From an uncultured Aquimarina sp. (lineage in GTDB: Bacteria > Bacteroidota > Bacteroidia > Flavobacteriales > Flavobacteriaceae), in the NCBI GenBank assembly GCA_937958985.1, contig CALGLV010000007.1, positions 20,504-84,503 of the forward strand: DNA of 64,000 bases, in the 5' to 3' direction. Position 1 is the first letter of the stretch. Each line of letters opens with the position of its first letter. Positions 1-8,052 of this stretch are shown one piece after another. The notes beneath the pieces were generated by a model. That model saw only the letters and a program-made list of their open reading frames with translations. It was not told where the DNA came from and searched no databases. The position numbers and the translations under genes were made by a program.

Positions 1-1187
1 CCTGGAACCTGTTGTGTTTCACCCGCCAAATGCCAAGCTTTTTGCTCTATTGATGACTGAAAGTACATTCCTGCTAAAGGGCCATGCTTTTCAAAAGCTT
101 TAAAATCCTCTGGTCGTAACTCTACTACTATTCCGCTGTTAGAGGTTGGTTGATTTCGCTTTGAAGGAGACCAACCGTTAGTTACTACCTCTCCTGGGCT
201 TGTAGCACAAGGAGCTATTACACCTCCTGGACACATACAAAATGAGTACATTCCACGTCCGTTAACTTGTTTTACAATACTGTAAGGTGATGGTGGCAAA
301 TATTCGCTTCGTTGCGGTGTTTTATATTGAATTTGATCTATTAATTGTTGTGAATGCTCTACCCGTACTCCTAAAGCAAAAGCTTTTGCTTCTATTAAAA
401 TTTCTTTTTTATGTAATAATTTAAATATATCACGCGCCGAATGCCCTGTTGCTAAAATTACTTTTTTGGATTCTATTTGGTCTCCATTATGCAACTCAAC
501 ACCTACTATTTGGTTCGATTTTATACTAAAATCCACTACTCGTTTTTCAAAAAGCACCTCGCCACCTTGCTCAATAATTCGCTCCCTTATACTGGCGATT
601 ATAGCAGGCAGTTTATTGGTTCCTATATGTGGGTGGGCTTCTACCATTATTTCGGGCGTAGCACCAAAAGCAACTAATAATTTAAGAATATTATTGACAT
701 CGCCTCGTTTTTTTGAACGGGTATACAATTTACCATCACTATAAGTCCCTGCACCACCTTCTCCGAAACAGTAATTAGAATCTTCGTTTACAATGTGGTC
801 TCTATTAATAGCTTTTAAATCTCTTCTACGTGCGCGTACATCTTTACCACGTTCAACTACTATAGGTTTTAACCCTAACTCAACACATTTTAAAGCGGCA
901 AACAAGCCTGCCGGTCCCGCACCAACAATAATTACGGGTTCTGCATTAGTTACATCAGGATATTGTGGTAGGTCTACAGCTTTCGGTTCAAAAACCTCAT
1001 TCAGGTAAACTTCTACCTTCAAGTTAATTTTAACCGCTTTTTGACGCGCATCAATAGAACGTTTTAATATTTCAACATGAGTAATTTCATCTTTAGGAAT
1101 TCCGTTTAAACGTGCCACTTTAAGTATTAATAAATGTGGCGTTGCTGCTTCTTTAGGAGAAACTTGAATTTGAAAAATTGAAGGCAT
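1..1187 (-). CDS. FAD-dependent dehydrogenase (COG2509 type), C-terminus cut off by window edge
   Basis: Reading the minus strand from an ATG at 1187 gives an open frame of 395 codons that runs off the left edge, so the stop codon lies outside the window. It begins MPSIFQIQVSP and carries a dinucleotide-binding loop IIVGAGPAGLFAAL near residue 86, a second FAD-contact region around FGEGGAGTYSDGKL, and a conserved CMCPGG segment near residue 320, the pattern of the uncharacterised FAD-dependent dehydrogenases of COG2509. The N-terminal 80 residues before the flavin fold are also typical of that group. Substrate is unknown; a soluble cytoplasmic oxidoreductase is expected. It diverges from the RNA methyltransferase at 1259, and a -7 element lies 14 bases upstream of the start. 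Confidence 0.85.
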   Translation of the reverse strand, partial: MPSIFQIQVSPKEAATPHLLILKVARLNGIPKDEITHVEILKRSIDARQKAVKINLKVEVYLNEVFEPKAVDLPQYPDVTNAEPVIIVGAGPAGLFAALKCVELGLKPIVVERGKDVRARRRDLKAINRDHIVNEDSNYCFGEGGAGTYSDGKLYTRSKKRGDVNNILKLLVAFGATPEIMVEAHPHIGTNKLPAIIASIRERIIEQGGEVLFEKRVVDFSIKSNQIVGVELHNGDQIESKKVILATGHSARDIFKLLHKKEILIEAKAFALGVRVEHSQQLIDQIQYKTPQRSEYLPPSPYSIVKQVNGRGMYSFCMCPGGVIAPCATSPGEVVTNGWSPSKRNQPTSNSGIVVELRPEDFKAFEKHGPLAGMYFQSSIEQKAWHLAGETQQVP

Positions 1188-1201
1188 AAAAAAACTTTGT
1201 C

Positions 1202-1209
1202 CAAAGATA
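1202..1209 (-). promoter_or_regulatory. -7 element (TATCTTTG) for the FAD dehydrogenase
   Basis: On the minus strand this reads TATCTTTG, a full match to the Bacteroidetes -7 consensus TAnnTTTG, ending 14 bases before the ATG at 1187. No clear -33 TTTG partner was found. The short distance implies a very short leader. Confidence 0.5.
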
Positions 1210-1246
1210 CATAATACACCTACTATAATGAATACCGTTGGTTTAC

Positions 1247-1254
1247 TATATTTG
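1247..1254 (+). promoter_or_regulatory. -7 element (TATATTTG) for the RNA methyltransferase
   Basis: TATATTTG matches TAnnTTTG and ends 4 bases before the ATG at 1259. If transcription starts about 5 bases downstream, as is usual for these promoters, the mRNA would be leaderless or nearly so. The site also argues against the upstream TTG at 1238 as the start, because that codon would not be in the transcript. Confidence 0.5.
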
Positions 1255-1258
1255 CCAA

Positions 1259-2062
1259 ATGCACAAACAAATTTTAAGTCCTCAAAACGCTAAGGTAAAA
1301 CAGTTGTTTCAGTTAAGAGAAAAATCGCGCTCTCGTAAAAAAGAGCAATTATTTTTAATTGAAGGCATTCAAGAAACTTTATTAGCACTACAAGGAGGCT
1401 ATATTGTAAAGGATGTTTATGTGTGCCCCGATATATTGAGTATCGATGATTTTAATTCACAATTTTCAGAATACTTAACTACTTTTTCGTTTATTGAAAT
1501 TAGTATTGAAGTTTATCAAAAACTCGCTTACAGAACATCCACAGAAGGTGTATTAGCAGTGGCGCAATGGAATAATTTAAATTTAGATCAGCTAAAGTTA
1601 AAAGAGAATAACCCTTTAGTTTTAGTTGCCGAAGCTCCTGAAAAACCTGGAAATATAGGTGCTTTATTACGTACTGCCGATGCGGCGGGTGTTGATGCTG
1701 TTATTATTGCTAACCCACGAACAGACATTTACAATCCTAACATCATACGCTCCAGTGTTGGTTGTGTATTTACCAATGCTATAGCTACAGGAAGTACTTC
1801 TGAAATTATTGCATACTTATCTTCTAAAAACATTACCATTTATAGTGCTATTTTACAAGAAGCAATATCTTATACTTCCCAAAATTACACTCAGGCTTCA
1901 GCAATTGTTGTCGGTACCGAACACAATGGCTTAAGCAAAGAATGGCGAGATGCTTCTAAACAAAATATTATTATCCCTATGCATGGCAGTGTAGATTCTA
2001 TGAATGTTTCCGTTGCTGCGGGTATCCTTATTTTTGAAGCTAAAAGACAACGTAGTTGTTAA
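1259..2062 (+). CDS. TrmH/SpoU-family RNA 2'-O-methyltransferase
   Basis: A 267-residue protein of the SPOUT methyltransferase class, which moves a methyl group from S-adenosylmethionine to a ribose 2'-OH in rRNA or tRNA. The N-terminal substrate-binding part contains KEQLFLIEGIQE. The SpoU fold shows its three motifs in order: EKPGNIGALLRTADAAGVD (motif 1), IVVGTEHNGLS (motif 2) and IIIPMHGSVDSMNVSVAAG (motif 3, which forms the knot and binds SAM). A TTG at 1238 would add seven residues, but the ATG at 1259 gives the family's usual beginning MHKQILSPQNAKVKQL and fits the -7 element at 1247. The exact RNA target cannot be told from sequence; RlmB-like proteins are the nearest characterised group. 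Confidence 0.9.
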   Translation: MHKQILSPQNAKVKQLFQLREKSRSRKKEQLFLIEGIQETLLALQGGYIVKDVYVCPDILSIDDFNSQFSEYLTTFSFIEISIEVYQKLAYRTSTEGVLAVAQWNNLNLDQLKLKENNPLVLVAEAPEKPGNIGALLRTADAAGVDAVIIANPRTDIYNPNIIRSSVGCVFTNAIATGSTSEIIAYLSSKNITIYSAILQEAISYTSQNYTQASAIVVGTEHNGLSKEWRDASKQNIIIPMHGSVDSMNVSVAAGILIFEAKRQRSC

Positions 2063-2095
2063 TCAATTTGTACCTTTACTCTTTAATTTTTTATA

Positions 2096-3331
2096 ATGAA
2101 TAATCCACAAACTGTATTTATAATTTTAATTGCTATAATCGTTATTAACTTTGTTGTTGACTTGATTTTAGATGGCTTAAATGCAAAAAAATACGGAGAC
2201 ACTTTACCTAGTGAACTGAAAGATGTATACCCTGAAGATGAATATAAAAAATCGATGGACTACAAAAAGACAAATTATAAGTTTGGATTAGTTTCTGGCG
2301 CTTTTTCATTGGTACTGACCTTAGCTTTTTTCTTTTTAGATGGTTTTAAACTTGTTCATGAGTTTGCAATTTCAATAAGTGAAAATCCTATTATTGTCGG
2401 CTTAATTTTCTTCGGAATTATTATGATTGGTAGCGACATTATTACCACCCCTTTTGGATATTACAAGAATTTTGTAATCGAAGAAAAGTTTGGTTTTAAC
2501 AAAATGTCTGTAGCTACTTTTTTTGGCGATAAAATTAAAGGCTGGTTAATGACAGCCTTAGTTGGTGGCGGAATTTTGGCTTTAATTATTTGGTTTTACG
2601 GAATAGCTGGCCCTAATTTCTGGCTATATGCATGGGCTTTAGTAGCTGTATTTTCCGTTTTAATGAATATGTTTTATGCAAAACTAATTGTTCCTATTTT
2701 CAATAAACAGAAACCTTTGGAAGAAGGCACTTTAAGAAACAAAATTGAAAATTATGGAGATAAAGTAGGCTTTAAGCTAAATAAAATATTTGTGCTCGAT
2801 GGTTCTAAAAGAAGTACTAAAGCAAATGCCTATTTTTCTGGCTTTGGAAGTGAAAAAAGAGTTACCCTTTTTGACACTTTAATAAACGATTTAGACGAAG
2901 ATGAAATTGTTGCTGTTTTTGCCCATGAAGTGGGGCATTACAAAAGAAAACACATCATATACAATTTAGTATTGTCTGTTCTACTAACAGGGTTTACGTT
3001 ATGGCTACTTTCTTTATTTGTAGCTAGCCCAGTATTTTCTGCTGCTTTAGGTGTTAATCAACCCACTTTTCATATTGGCTTAATTGCTTTCGGAATTTTA
3101 TATACACCAATTTCAGAAATTACAGGTTTATTTATGAATATAATGTCTAGGAAGTTTGAATACCAAGCAGATAATTATGCTAAAGAAACTTTTGCTTCTG
3201 AGCCACTAATTACGAGTTTAAAAAAGCTGTCTAAAAACAGCTTAAGCAATTTAACTCCTCACCCTGCTTATGAGTTTTACCACTATTCACACCCATCTTT
3301 AGCCAAACGTATTCGCAATTTAAGAAGTTAA
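2096..3331 (+). CDS. M48 family metalloprotease (Ste24/CAAX prenyl protease 1-like)
   Basis: A 411-residue integral membrane zinc protease. Hydrophobic segments lie near residues 5-25, 65-85, 100-120, 150-175 and 180-200, followed by the zinc motif HEVGHYKRKH (H277, E278, H281) and the third ligand E355 in EYQADNYA, then a final pair of membrane segments around 290-350. This is the Ste24 architecture, in which the active site faces a membrane-enclosed chamber. In eukaryotes the family cleaves prenylated CAAX proteins; bacterial members, which have no such substrates, are thought to act in membrane protein quality control. It follows the methyltransferase by 33 bases on the same strand. The start ATG follows a plausible short leader. 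Its stop codon directly abuts the ATG of the decayed gene at 3332. Confidence 0.92.
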   Translation: MNNPQTVFIILIAIIVINFVVDLILDGLNAKKYGDTLPSELKDVYPEDEYKKSMDYKKTNYKFGLVSGAFSLVLTLAFFFLDGFKLVHEFAISISENPIIVGLIFFGIIMIGSDIITTPFGYYKNFVIEEKFGFNKMSVATFFGDKIKGWLMTALVGGGILALIIWFYGIAGPNFWLYAWALVAVFSVLMNMFYAKLIVPIFNKQKPLEEGTLRNKIENYGDKVGFKLNKIFVLDGSKRSTKANAYFSGFGSEKRVTLFDTLINDLDEDEIVAVFAHEVGHYKRKHIIYNLVLSVLLTGFTLWLLSLFVASPVFSAALGVNQPTFHIGLIAFGILYTPISEITGLFMNIMSRKFEYQADNYAKETFASEPLITSLKKLSKNSLSNLTPHPAYEFYHYSHPSLAKRIRNLRS

Positions 3332-3630
3332 ATGATATTAGAAGTTGCTATTTTACGGGTTAAAGGAAAGCTAACAGTATATTAAATAGATTATTATCTT
3401 AAACCGAAAATACTTTATTACTACACAGAATCAATTATATGAATCATTCACTTTAAAATTATATGAAAGATGATTGTAAATATATTTTGTTAGTAAACTG
3501 GCAAAAACTAGAAAATCATACTGTAGACTTCAGAAATTCTAGCGCGTACCTTGAATGGAAAAAACTACTACACCATTACTATGATCCTTTCCCAACGGTA
3601 GAACATTATACTACTGTAATAGGTTTCTAA
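3332..3630 (+). pseudogene. Decayed antibiotic-biosynthesis-monooxygenase-like gene (ABM domain relic)
   Basis: The ATG at 3332 follows the protease stop with no spacer and encodes MILEVAILRVKGKLTVY, the typical first strand of a small ABM-type dimeric alpha/beta-barrel protein, then hits TAA at 3383. The other end of the family is found in another frame: from 3403 to 3630 the reading resumes as TENTLLLHRINYMNHSL, a TAA at 3454, then a fragment beginning NYMKDDCKYILLVNWQKLEN and ending HHYYDPFPTVEHYTTVIGF. The total span, about 100 codons, equals a full-length family member, so the gene is present along its length but broken by one frameshift and in-frame stops at 3400 and 3454. An ATG at 3463 could still give a 55-residue C-terminal peptide, but this would lack half the fold. 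Family assignment is from memory of the FR.S..Y..W..LLHHFYDPFPTVEHY pattern. Confidence 0.75.
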
Positions 3631-3663
3631 AAGATATTTTTTTTAAGGTCTTTTAGCAGCTAA

Positions 3664-3671
3664 TATGTTTG
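3664..3671 (+). promoter_or_regulatory. -7 element (TATGTTTG) for the (p)ppGpp synthetase/hydrolase
   Basis: TATGTTTG matches TAnnTTTG in the 108-base gap between the monooxygenase relic and the ATG at 3739. A T-rich TTTTAG lies about 17 bases upstream as a possible -33 element. This predicts a leader of roughly 60 bases, longer than most in this window. Confidence 0.4.
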
Positions 3672-3738
3672 CATTTTATCAATTTTAAAAATAACTTAAC
3701 TGTATATTACACAGCAGTAATTTTCAATACGCATTTAT

Positions 3739-5952
3739 ATGACAGAAGCTTTTATAGAGGAAGAAAATAAACTGATTGCTCAAGAGTATAAAGAATTATT
3801 ACGTATTAGTTACCGTACGCTAACGGATGATGATAAAAAAATGATTCGCAAGGCTTTTGACACTGCTGTTGATGCCCATAAAGAACAACGCCGAAAAAGT
3901 GGTGAAGCTTATATATTTCACCCTATAGCTGTATCTAAAATTGTAGCTAGTGAAATAGGCTTAGACGCCACTTCCATAGCCGCAGCCTTATTACACGATG
4001 TTGTTGAAGATACTGACTATACACTAAATGATATAGAGCAACTTTTTGGAGAAACCGTAGCACGTATTGTTGACGGACTCACCAAAATTTCGATAATGGA
4101 TAAAGACGAAGATCGCCCTTTATCCATGCAGGCCGAGAATTACCGCAAAATGTTACTTACTTTAAATGATGATGTTCGCGTTATCATTATAAAAATTGCA
4201 GACCGTTTGCACAATATGCAAACAATGGGTTCTATGAGAGCCGACAAGCAAGTAAAAATTGCTTCAGAAACCTTATATATTTATGCTCCTTTAGCCCATA
4301 GAATTGGTTTATACAATATAAAAGGAGAGCTAGAAGATTTAAGTTTAAAATACACCGAGCCTGAAGTTTTTAAAGATCTTAAACAAAAAATTGCTGAAAG
4401 TAAAGAAGACCAAGATACCTATATCAATAATTTTGCAAACATTATTAAAGAAGGGCTAACTAAAGAAGGACTGCATTTTTCTATTAAAGGAAGACCCAAA
4501 TCTATATATTCCATCCGAAGAAAGATGGTTGCGCAACAAGTAAACTTTGATGAAGTATATGACAAATTTGCTATTCGTATTATTTACAAATCTGATTTGG
4601 CTAATGAAAAGTTTATAGCATGGAAAATTTATAGTATTGTTACCGACTTTTTTAGAGCCAACCCTACCCGAATGCGCGATTGGATTTCAAATCCAAAATC
4701 TAACGGTTACGAATGTTTGCACACCACTGTTATGGGTCCTCAAAACCATTGGGTTGAAGTTCAAATTCGTAGTGAACGCATGCACGAAATTGCAGAAAAA
4801 GGATATGCCGCACATTATAAATATAAAAATAATGGCGAAAAACAAGATGACAATTTAGAACATTGGCTGGATAAACTTCAAGAAGCACTCGTTAGTGAAG
4901 AAACAAATGCCGTAGATTTTGTAGAACAGTTTAAAATGAACTTGTATGCAAAAGAGATTTTTATATTTACCCCTAAGGGGGAAATTAAATCGCTTCCTAA
5001 AGGCGCTACTGCCTTAGATTTTAGTTTTAGCATACATACCGATGTAGGCCTACGTACCAGAGGCGTTAGGGTAAATGGCAAACTTGTACCTTTAAGCCAC
5101 ATACTTACTAGCGGAGATCAAGTTGAAATTATTACTTCTAAACAGGCAAAACCTACGCAACAATGGTTAAATTATGTAACCACAGGTAGAGCAAAAACAA
5201 AAATCAAATCTTCGCTTAACGAAGAACGTAAAAATATTTCTCTTGAAGGAAAAGATATTTTAAGAAGAAAATTAAAAACACAACGCATAACACTAAATGA
5301 AAAATCAATAAATGAACTTGTTAGGTTTTGCAAATTAAAAACAAGTAACGATTTATTTTACCGTGTTGCTATTGGCTCTATAGACAATCAAATTATTAAA
5401 GATTATGCCGCTTCACGTAATAATACTTTTATCAATTTTTTCAAAAATAAAATACGAAAAAGTTCTAGTGAAACTGAAATACAGAGTGAAGAAATCACCA
5501 ACAAATACGACCTTATTGTTTTTGGTAAGGATGAAGAAAAGCTAGATTACAAATTTGCTAACTGTTGCAACCCTATTCCTGGCGATAATGTATTTGGTTT
5601 TTTAACCATTAATGAAGGTATTAAAATTCATAAAAACAATTGCCCTAACGCTCTTCAACTTCAAAGCAATTATGCTTATCGCGTAATGCAAGCTAAATGG
5701 ATAGATAGCAGTCAGCAGGAATTTAAAACCGATTTATGCCTTACTGGAATCGACAACATGGGACTTGTAAACAAAGTTACTCAAGTAATTTCCAATAACA
5801 TGAATATTAATATTTACAGTATTTCGTTCAATAGTACTGGAGGTGTTTTTGAAGGAAAAATTACTGTAGGAGTAAAAAACAAGCGACTATTAACTGCCAT
5901 AATACAACGTCTCAATAGCATTCAAGGTATCGATAAAATTTATCGCAATTAA
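3739..5952 (+). CDS. Bifunctional (p)ppGpp synthetase/hydrolase (RSH family, Rel/SpoT)
   Basis: A 737-residue long RSH enzyme that makes and degrades (p)ppGpp, the stringent-response alarmone. Domains in order: a hydrolase HD domain with HPIAVSKIV and LLHDVVEDTDYT (H86, D87) and an intact metal site, the synthetase domain with RPKSIYSIRRKM (252-263) and YDKFAIRIIYK, a TGS domain (about 405-465, IFIFTPKGEIKSLPKGATALDF), a helical and zinc-finger-like region with C609 C610 in FANCCNPIPGD, and a C-terminal ACT domain from about 660. Length and order match the bifunctional Rel of Bacteroidetes. It stands alone, 183 bases before the Fur-like gene, with its own candidate promoter at 3664. Confidence 0.95.
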   Translation: MTEAFIEEENKLIAQEYKELLRISYRTLTDDDKKMIRKAFDTAVDAHKEQRRKSGEAYIFHPIAVSKIVASEIGLDATSIAAALLHDVVEDTDYTLNDIEQLFGETVARIVDGLTKISIMDKDEDRPLSMQAENYRKMLLTLNDDVRVIIIKIADRLHNMQTMGSMRADKQVKIASETLYIYAPLAHRIGLYNIKGELEDLSLKYTEPEVFKDLKQKIAESKEDQDTYINNFANIIKEGLTKEGLHFSIKGRPKSIYSIRRKMVAQQVNFDEVYDKFAIRIIYKSDLANEKFIAWKIYSIVTDFFRANPTRMRDWISNPKSNGYECLHTTVMGPQNHWVEVQIRSERMHEIAEKGYAAHYKYKNNGEKQDDNLEHWLDKLQEALVSEETNAVDFVEQFKMNLYAKEIFIFTPKGEIKSLPKGATALDFSFSIHTDVGLRTRGVRVNGKLVPLSHILTSGDQVEIITSKQAKPTQQWLNYVTTGRAKTKIKSSLNEERKNISLEGKDILRRKLKTQRITLNEKSINELVRFCKLKTSNDLFYRVAIGSIDNQIIKDYAASRNNTFINFFKNKIRKSSSETEIQSEEITNKYDLIVFGKDEEKLDYKFANCCNPIPGDNVFGFLTINEGIKIHKNNCPNALQLQSNYAYRVMQAKWIDSSQQEFKTDLCLTGIDNMGLVNKVTQVISNNMNINIYSISFNSTGGVFEGKITVGVKNKRLLTAIIQRLNSIQGIDKIYRN

Positions 5953-6111
5953 AATTCAGTGTAAAAAAACGAATATATATTCAAGTTTTTAGAATGCTCC
6001 GATGTTACTTACAATTAATTAAAACACCTTACTGTTCATTAGTTGTTCATAAATATGATTAAACTAAAAACATTAAGCGCCAAAGACCCCCCTTAAACCA
6101 AAAAAATAAAT

Positions 6112-6119
6112 TAAATTTG
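6112..6119 (+). promoter_or_regulatory. -7 element (TAAATTTG) for the fur-like/purA pair
   Basis: TAAATTTG matches TAnnTTTG, 16 bases before the ATG at 6136. A U-rich leader of about 10 bases follows. It would drive both the regulator and purA, which begins 2 bases after the regulator's stop. Confidence 0.45.
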
Positions 6120-6135
6120 TTTTTTTATTTTTTGA

Positions 6136-6594
6136 ATGAAAACCGAGGATAACATTAAAGACGCACAGGAAATCGTAAAACAAGTTTTTACAAGTTTTTT
6201 GGAAGAACACAAACACCGAAAAACACCTGAACGTTTCGCTATACTTCAAGAAATATACGAGAACGACGAACATTTCGATATCGAGTCCTTGTATATAAAA
6301 ATGAAGAATAAAAACTACCGTGTTAGTAGGGCTACTTTGTACAACACTATTGAATTGTTAATGGACTGTAAATTGGTTCGAAAACATCAATTTGGTCAAA
6401 ATTTAGCTCAGTACGAAAAATCTTATTTCGACAGACAGCACGATCACCTTATTATTACAGAAACCGGAGAAGTACTTGAATTTTGTGATCCACGAATTCA
6501 ACAAATAAAGAAAACAATAGAGGAAATTTTTGACGTAACGATAACGAACCACTCGTTATATTTTTACGGAACTAAAAACAATAATAAAAACTAA
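6136..6594 (+). CDS. Fur-family transcriptional regulator without structural zinc cysteines
   Basis: A 152-residue Fur/PerR/Zur-family protein. The N-terminal winged helix is recognisable ([25 protein letters not shown], then [20 protein letters not shown], residues about 25-80) and so is the dimerisation half beginning [20 protein letters not shown]. In Fur of Proteobacteria and Firmicutes this last segment has a CxxC that, with a second one at the C-terminus, holds a structural zinc; here the positions read TETG and the C-terminus ends YGTKNNNKN, so both pairs are absent. The regulatory metal histidines appear to remain. It precedes purA by 2 bases, implying co-expression. The metal it senses and its targets cannot be told from sequence. 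Confidence 0.88.
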   Translation: MKTEDNIKDAQEIVKQVFTSFLEEHKHRKTPERFAILQEIYENDEHFDIESLYIKMKNKNYRVSRATLYNTIELLMDCKLVRKHQFGQNLAQYEKSYFDRQHDHLIITETGEVLEFCDPRIQQIKKTIEEIFDVTITNHSLYFYGTKNNNKN

Positions 6595-6596
6595 GA

Positions 6597-7868
6597 ATGG
6601 CTGTAAATTTGCTATTAGGACTCCAATGGGGTGACGAAGGAAAAGGTAAAATTGTTGATGTATTAACAAACGATTATGATATCATCGCTCGTTTTCAAGG
6701 CGGACCCAATGCTGGTCATACTTTGGAATTTGATGGTCATAAACATGTTTTACATACTATTCCAAGTGGAATTTTTCACAAAACTGCAATTAACCTTGTA
6801 GGAAATGGTGTAGTAATTGACCCTGTAATTCTAGTAAAAGAATTAAAAAACCTTGATAAATTTGACATTGACTACAAGTCAAAATTATTAATTTCTCGTA
6901 AAGCGCACCTAATTTTGCCAACACACCGTCTTTTAGACGCTGCAAGTGAAGCCTCTAAAGGCAAAGCAAAAATTGGCTCTACTTTAAAAGGTATTGGTCC
7001 AACTTATATGGACAAAACTGGTCGTAATGGTTTACGAATTGGCGATTTAGAGTTAAGCGATTGGAAAAATCGTTACCGTAATTTAGCCGACAAGCATGAA
7101 GCAATGATTGAGTTTCATGGAGTAGAGCTAGAGTACGACTTAAAAGCCTTAGAGGAAGATTTTTATGAAGCTATAAATACTTTAAAAGAATTAACTTTTA
7201 TTGATAGTGAAGAATATATTTTTGAAGCACAGAGACAAGGAAAAACAATTCTTGCTGAAGGAGCTCAAGGTTCTTTATTAGATGTTGATTTTGGAACATA
7301 CCCGTTTGTAACCTCTTCAAATACCACTGCTGCTGGTGCTTGTACTGGATTAGGAATTGCTCCTAATAAAATTAAAGAGGTTTTCGGAATTTTTAAAGCT
7401 TACACCACTCGTGTTGGTAGCGGACCCTTCCCTACTGAACTGTTTGATGAAGATGGAGCTATGATGGCTAAAGTAGGTAACGAATTTGGATCTACAACTG
7501 GTCGCGCACGTAGATGCGGATGGTTAGATTTAGTTGCTTTAAAATATGCCGTTCAAATTAATGGGGTTACTCAATTAATGATGATGAAAGGTGATGTCCT
7601 TAGCGGATTTGAATCTTTAAAAATATGTACTGCTTATAAATATAAAGGAGAAGTTATAAAACATTTCCCTTATAACATCGAACCAGAAAACGTAGAACCT
7701 ATTTATACAGAAGTAAAAGGATGGTCTGCAGATTTAACAGGAATGAGTGATAAATCACAATTCCCTAAAGAATTGAATGATTATATTTCTTTCTTAGAGA
7801 AAGAATTAGAAACTCCTATATCAATAGTTTCTGTAGGTCCCGACAGAAAACAAACTATTCATATGTAA
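6597..7868 (+). CDS. purA: Adenylosuccinate synthase
   Basis: A 423-residue cytoplasmic enzyme that joins IMP and aspartate using GTP to give adenylosuccinate, the first committed step from IMP to AMP. The P-loop-like GLQWGDEGKGKIVD begins at residue 8 and contains the catalytic Asp13; GGPNAGHT near residue 36 carries the catalytic His; the IMP-contact stretch STLKGIGPTYMDK and the TTGRARRCGWLDL segment are both present. Length is normal. The start follows the Fur-like gene by two bases, so translation of the two is probably coupled. A strong hairpin with a T run ends the transcript 27 bases after the stop. Confidence 0.97.
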   Translation: MAVNLLLGLQWGDEGKGKIVDVLTNDYDIIARFQGGPNAGHTLEFDGHKHVLHTIPSGIFHKTAINLVGNGVVIDPVILVKELKNLDKFDIDYKSKLLISRKAHLILPTHRLLDAASEASKGKAKIGSTLKGIGPTYMDKTGRNGLRIGDLELSDWKNRYRNLADKHEAMIEFHGVELEYDLKALEEDFYEAINTLKELTFIDSEEYIFEAQRQGKTILAEGAQGSLLDVDFGTYPFVTSSNTTAAGACTGLGIAPNKIKEVFGIFKAYTTRVGSGPFPTELFDEDGAMMAKVGNEFGSTTGRARRCGWLDLVALKYAVQINGVTQLMMMKGDVLSGFESLKICTAYKYKGEVIKHFPYNIEPENVEPIYTEVKGWSADLTGMSDKSQFPKELNDYISFLEKELETPISIVSVGPDRKQTIHM

Positions 7869-7894
7869 TAAATAGCTAAAAACTATAAAATTTT

Positions 7895-7932
7895 AAAAAG
7901 TGCTTTTCTAAATTAGAAAAGCACTTTTTTTT
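7895..7932 (+). terminator. Intrinsic terminator after purA
   Basis: Arms AAAAAGTGCTTTTCTA and TAGAAAAGCACTTTTT pair around a three-base loop and are followed by more T residues. The stem is long and lies just after the purA stop. The A-run on the left side could let it work in both directions, but no minus-strand gene ends here. Confidence 0.85.
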
Positions 7933-8052
7933 GCACTTAATCGTACATACCTAGCACTTAATAGATTAAAACGTAAAATATTAAGAATCACACTAGTATA
8001 AAACCTTATTGTGGTAAATTTATATCACTAACAAATAAATACTTACATTCTA

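Noticed and set aside
466..744. Plus-strand frames of 92 and 66 residues at the left edge
   Set aside because: They lie opposite the FAD dehydrogenase, whose minus-strand frame has clear family motifs, so they are shadows.
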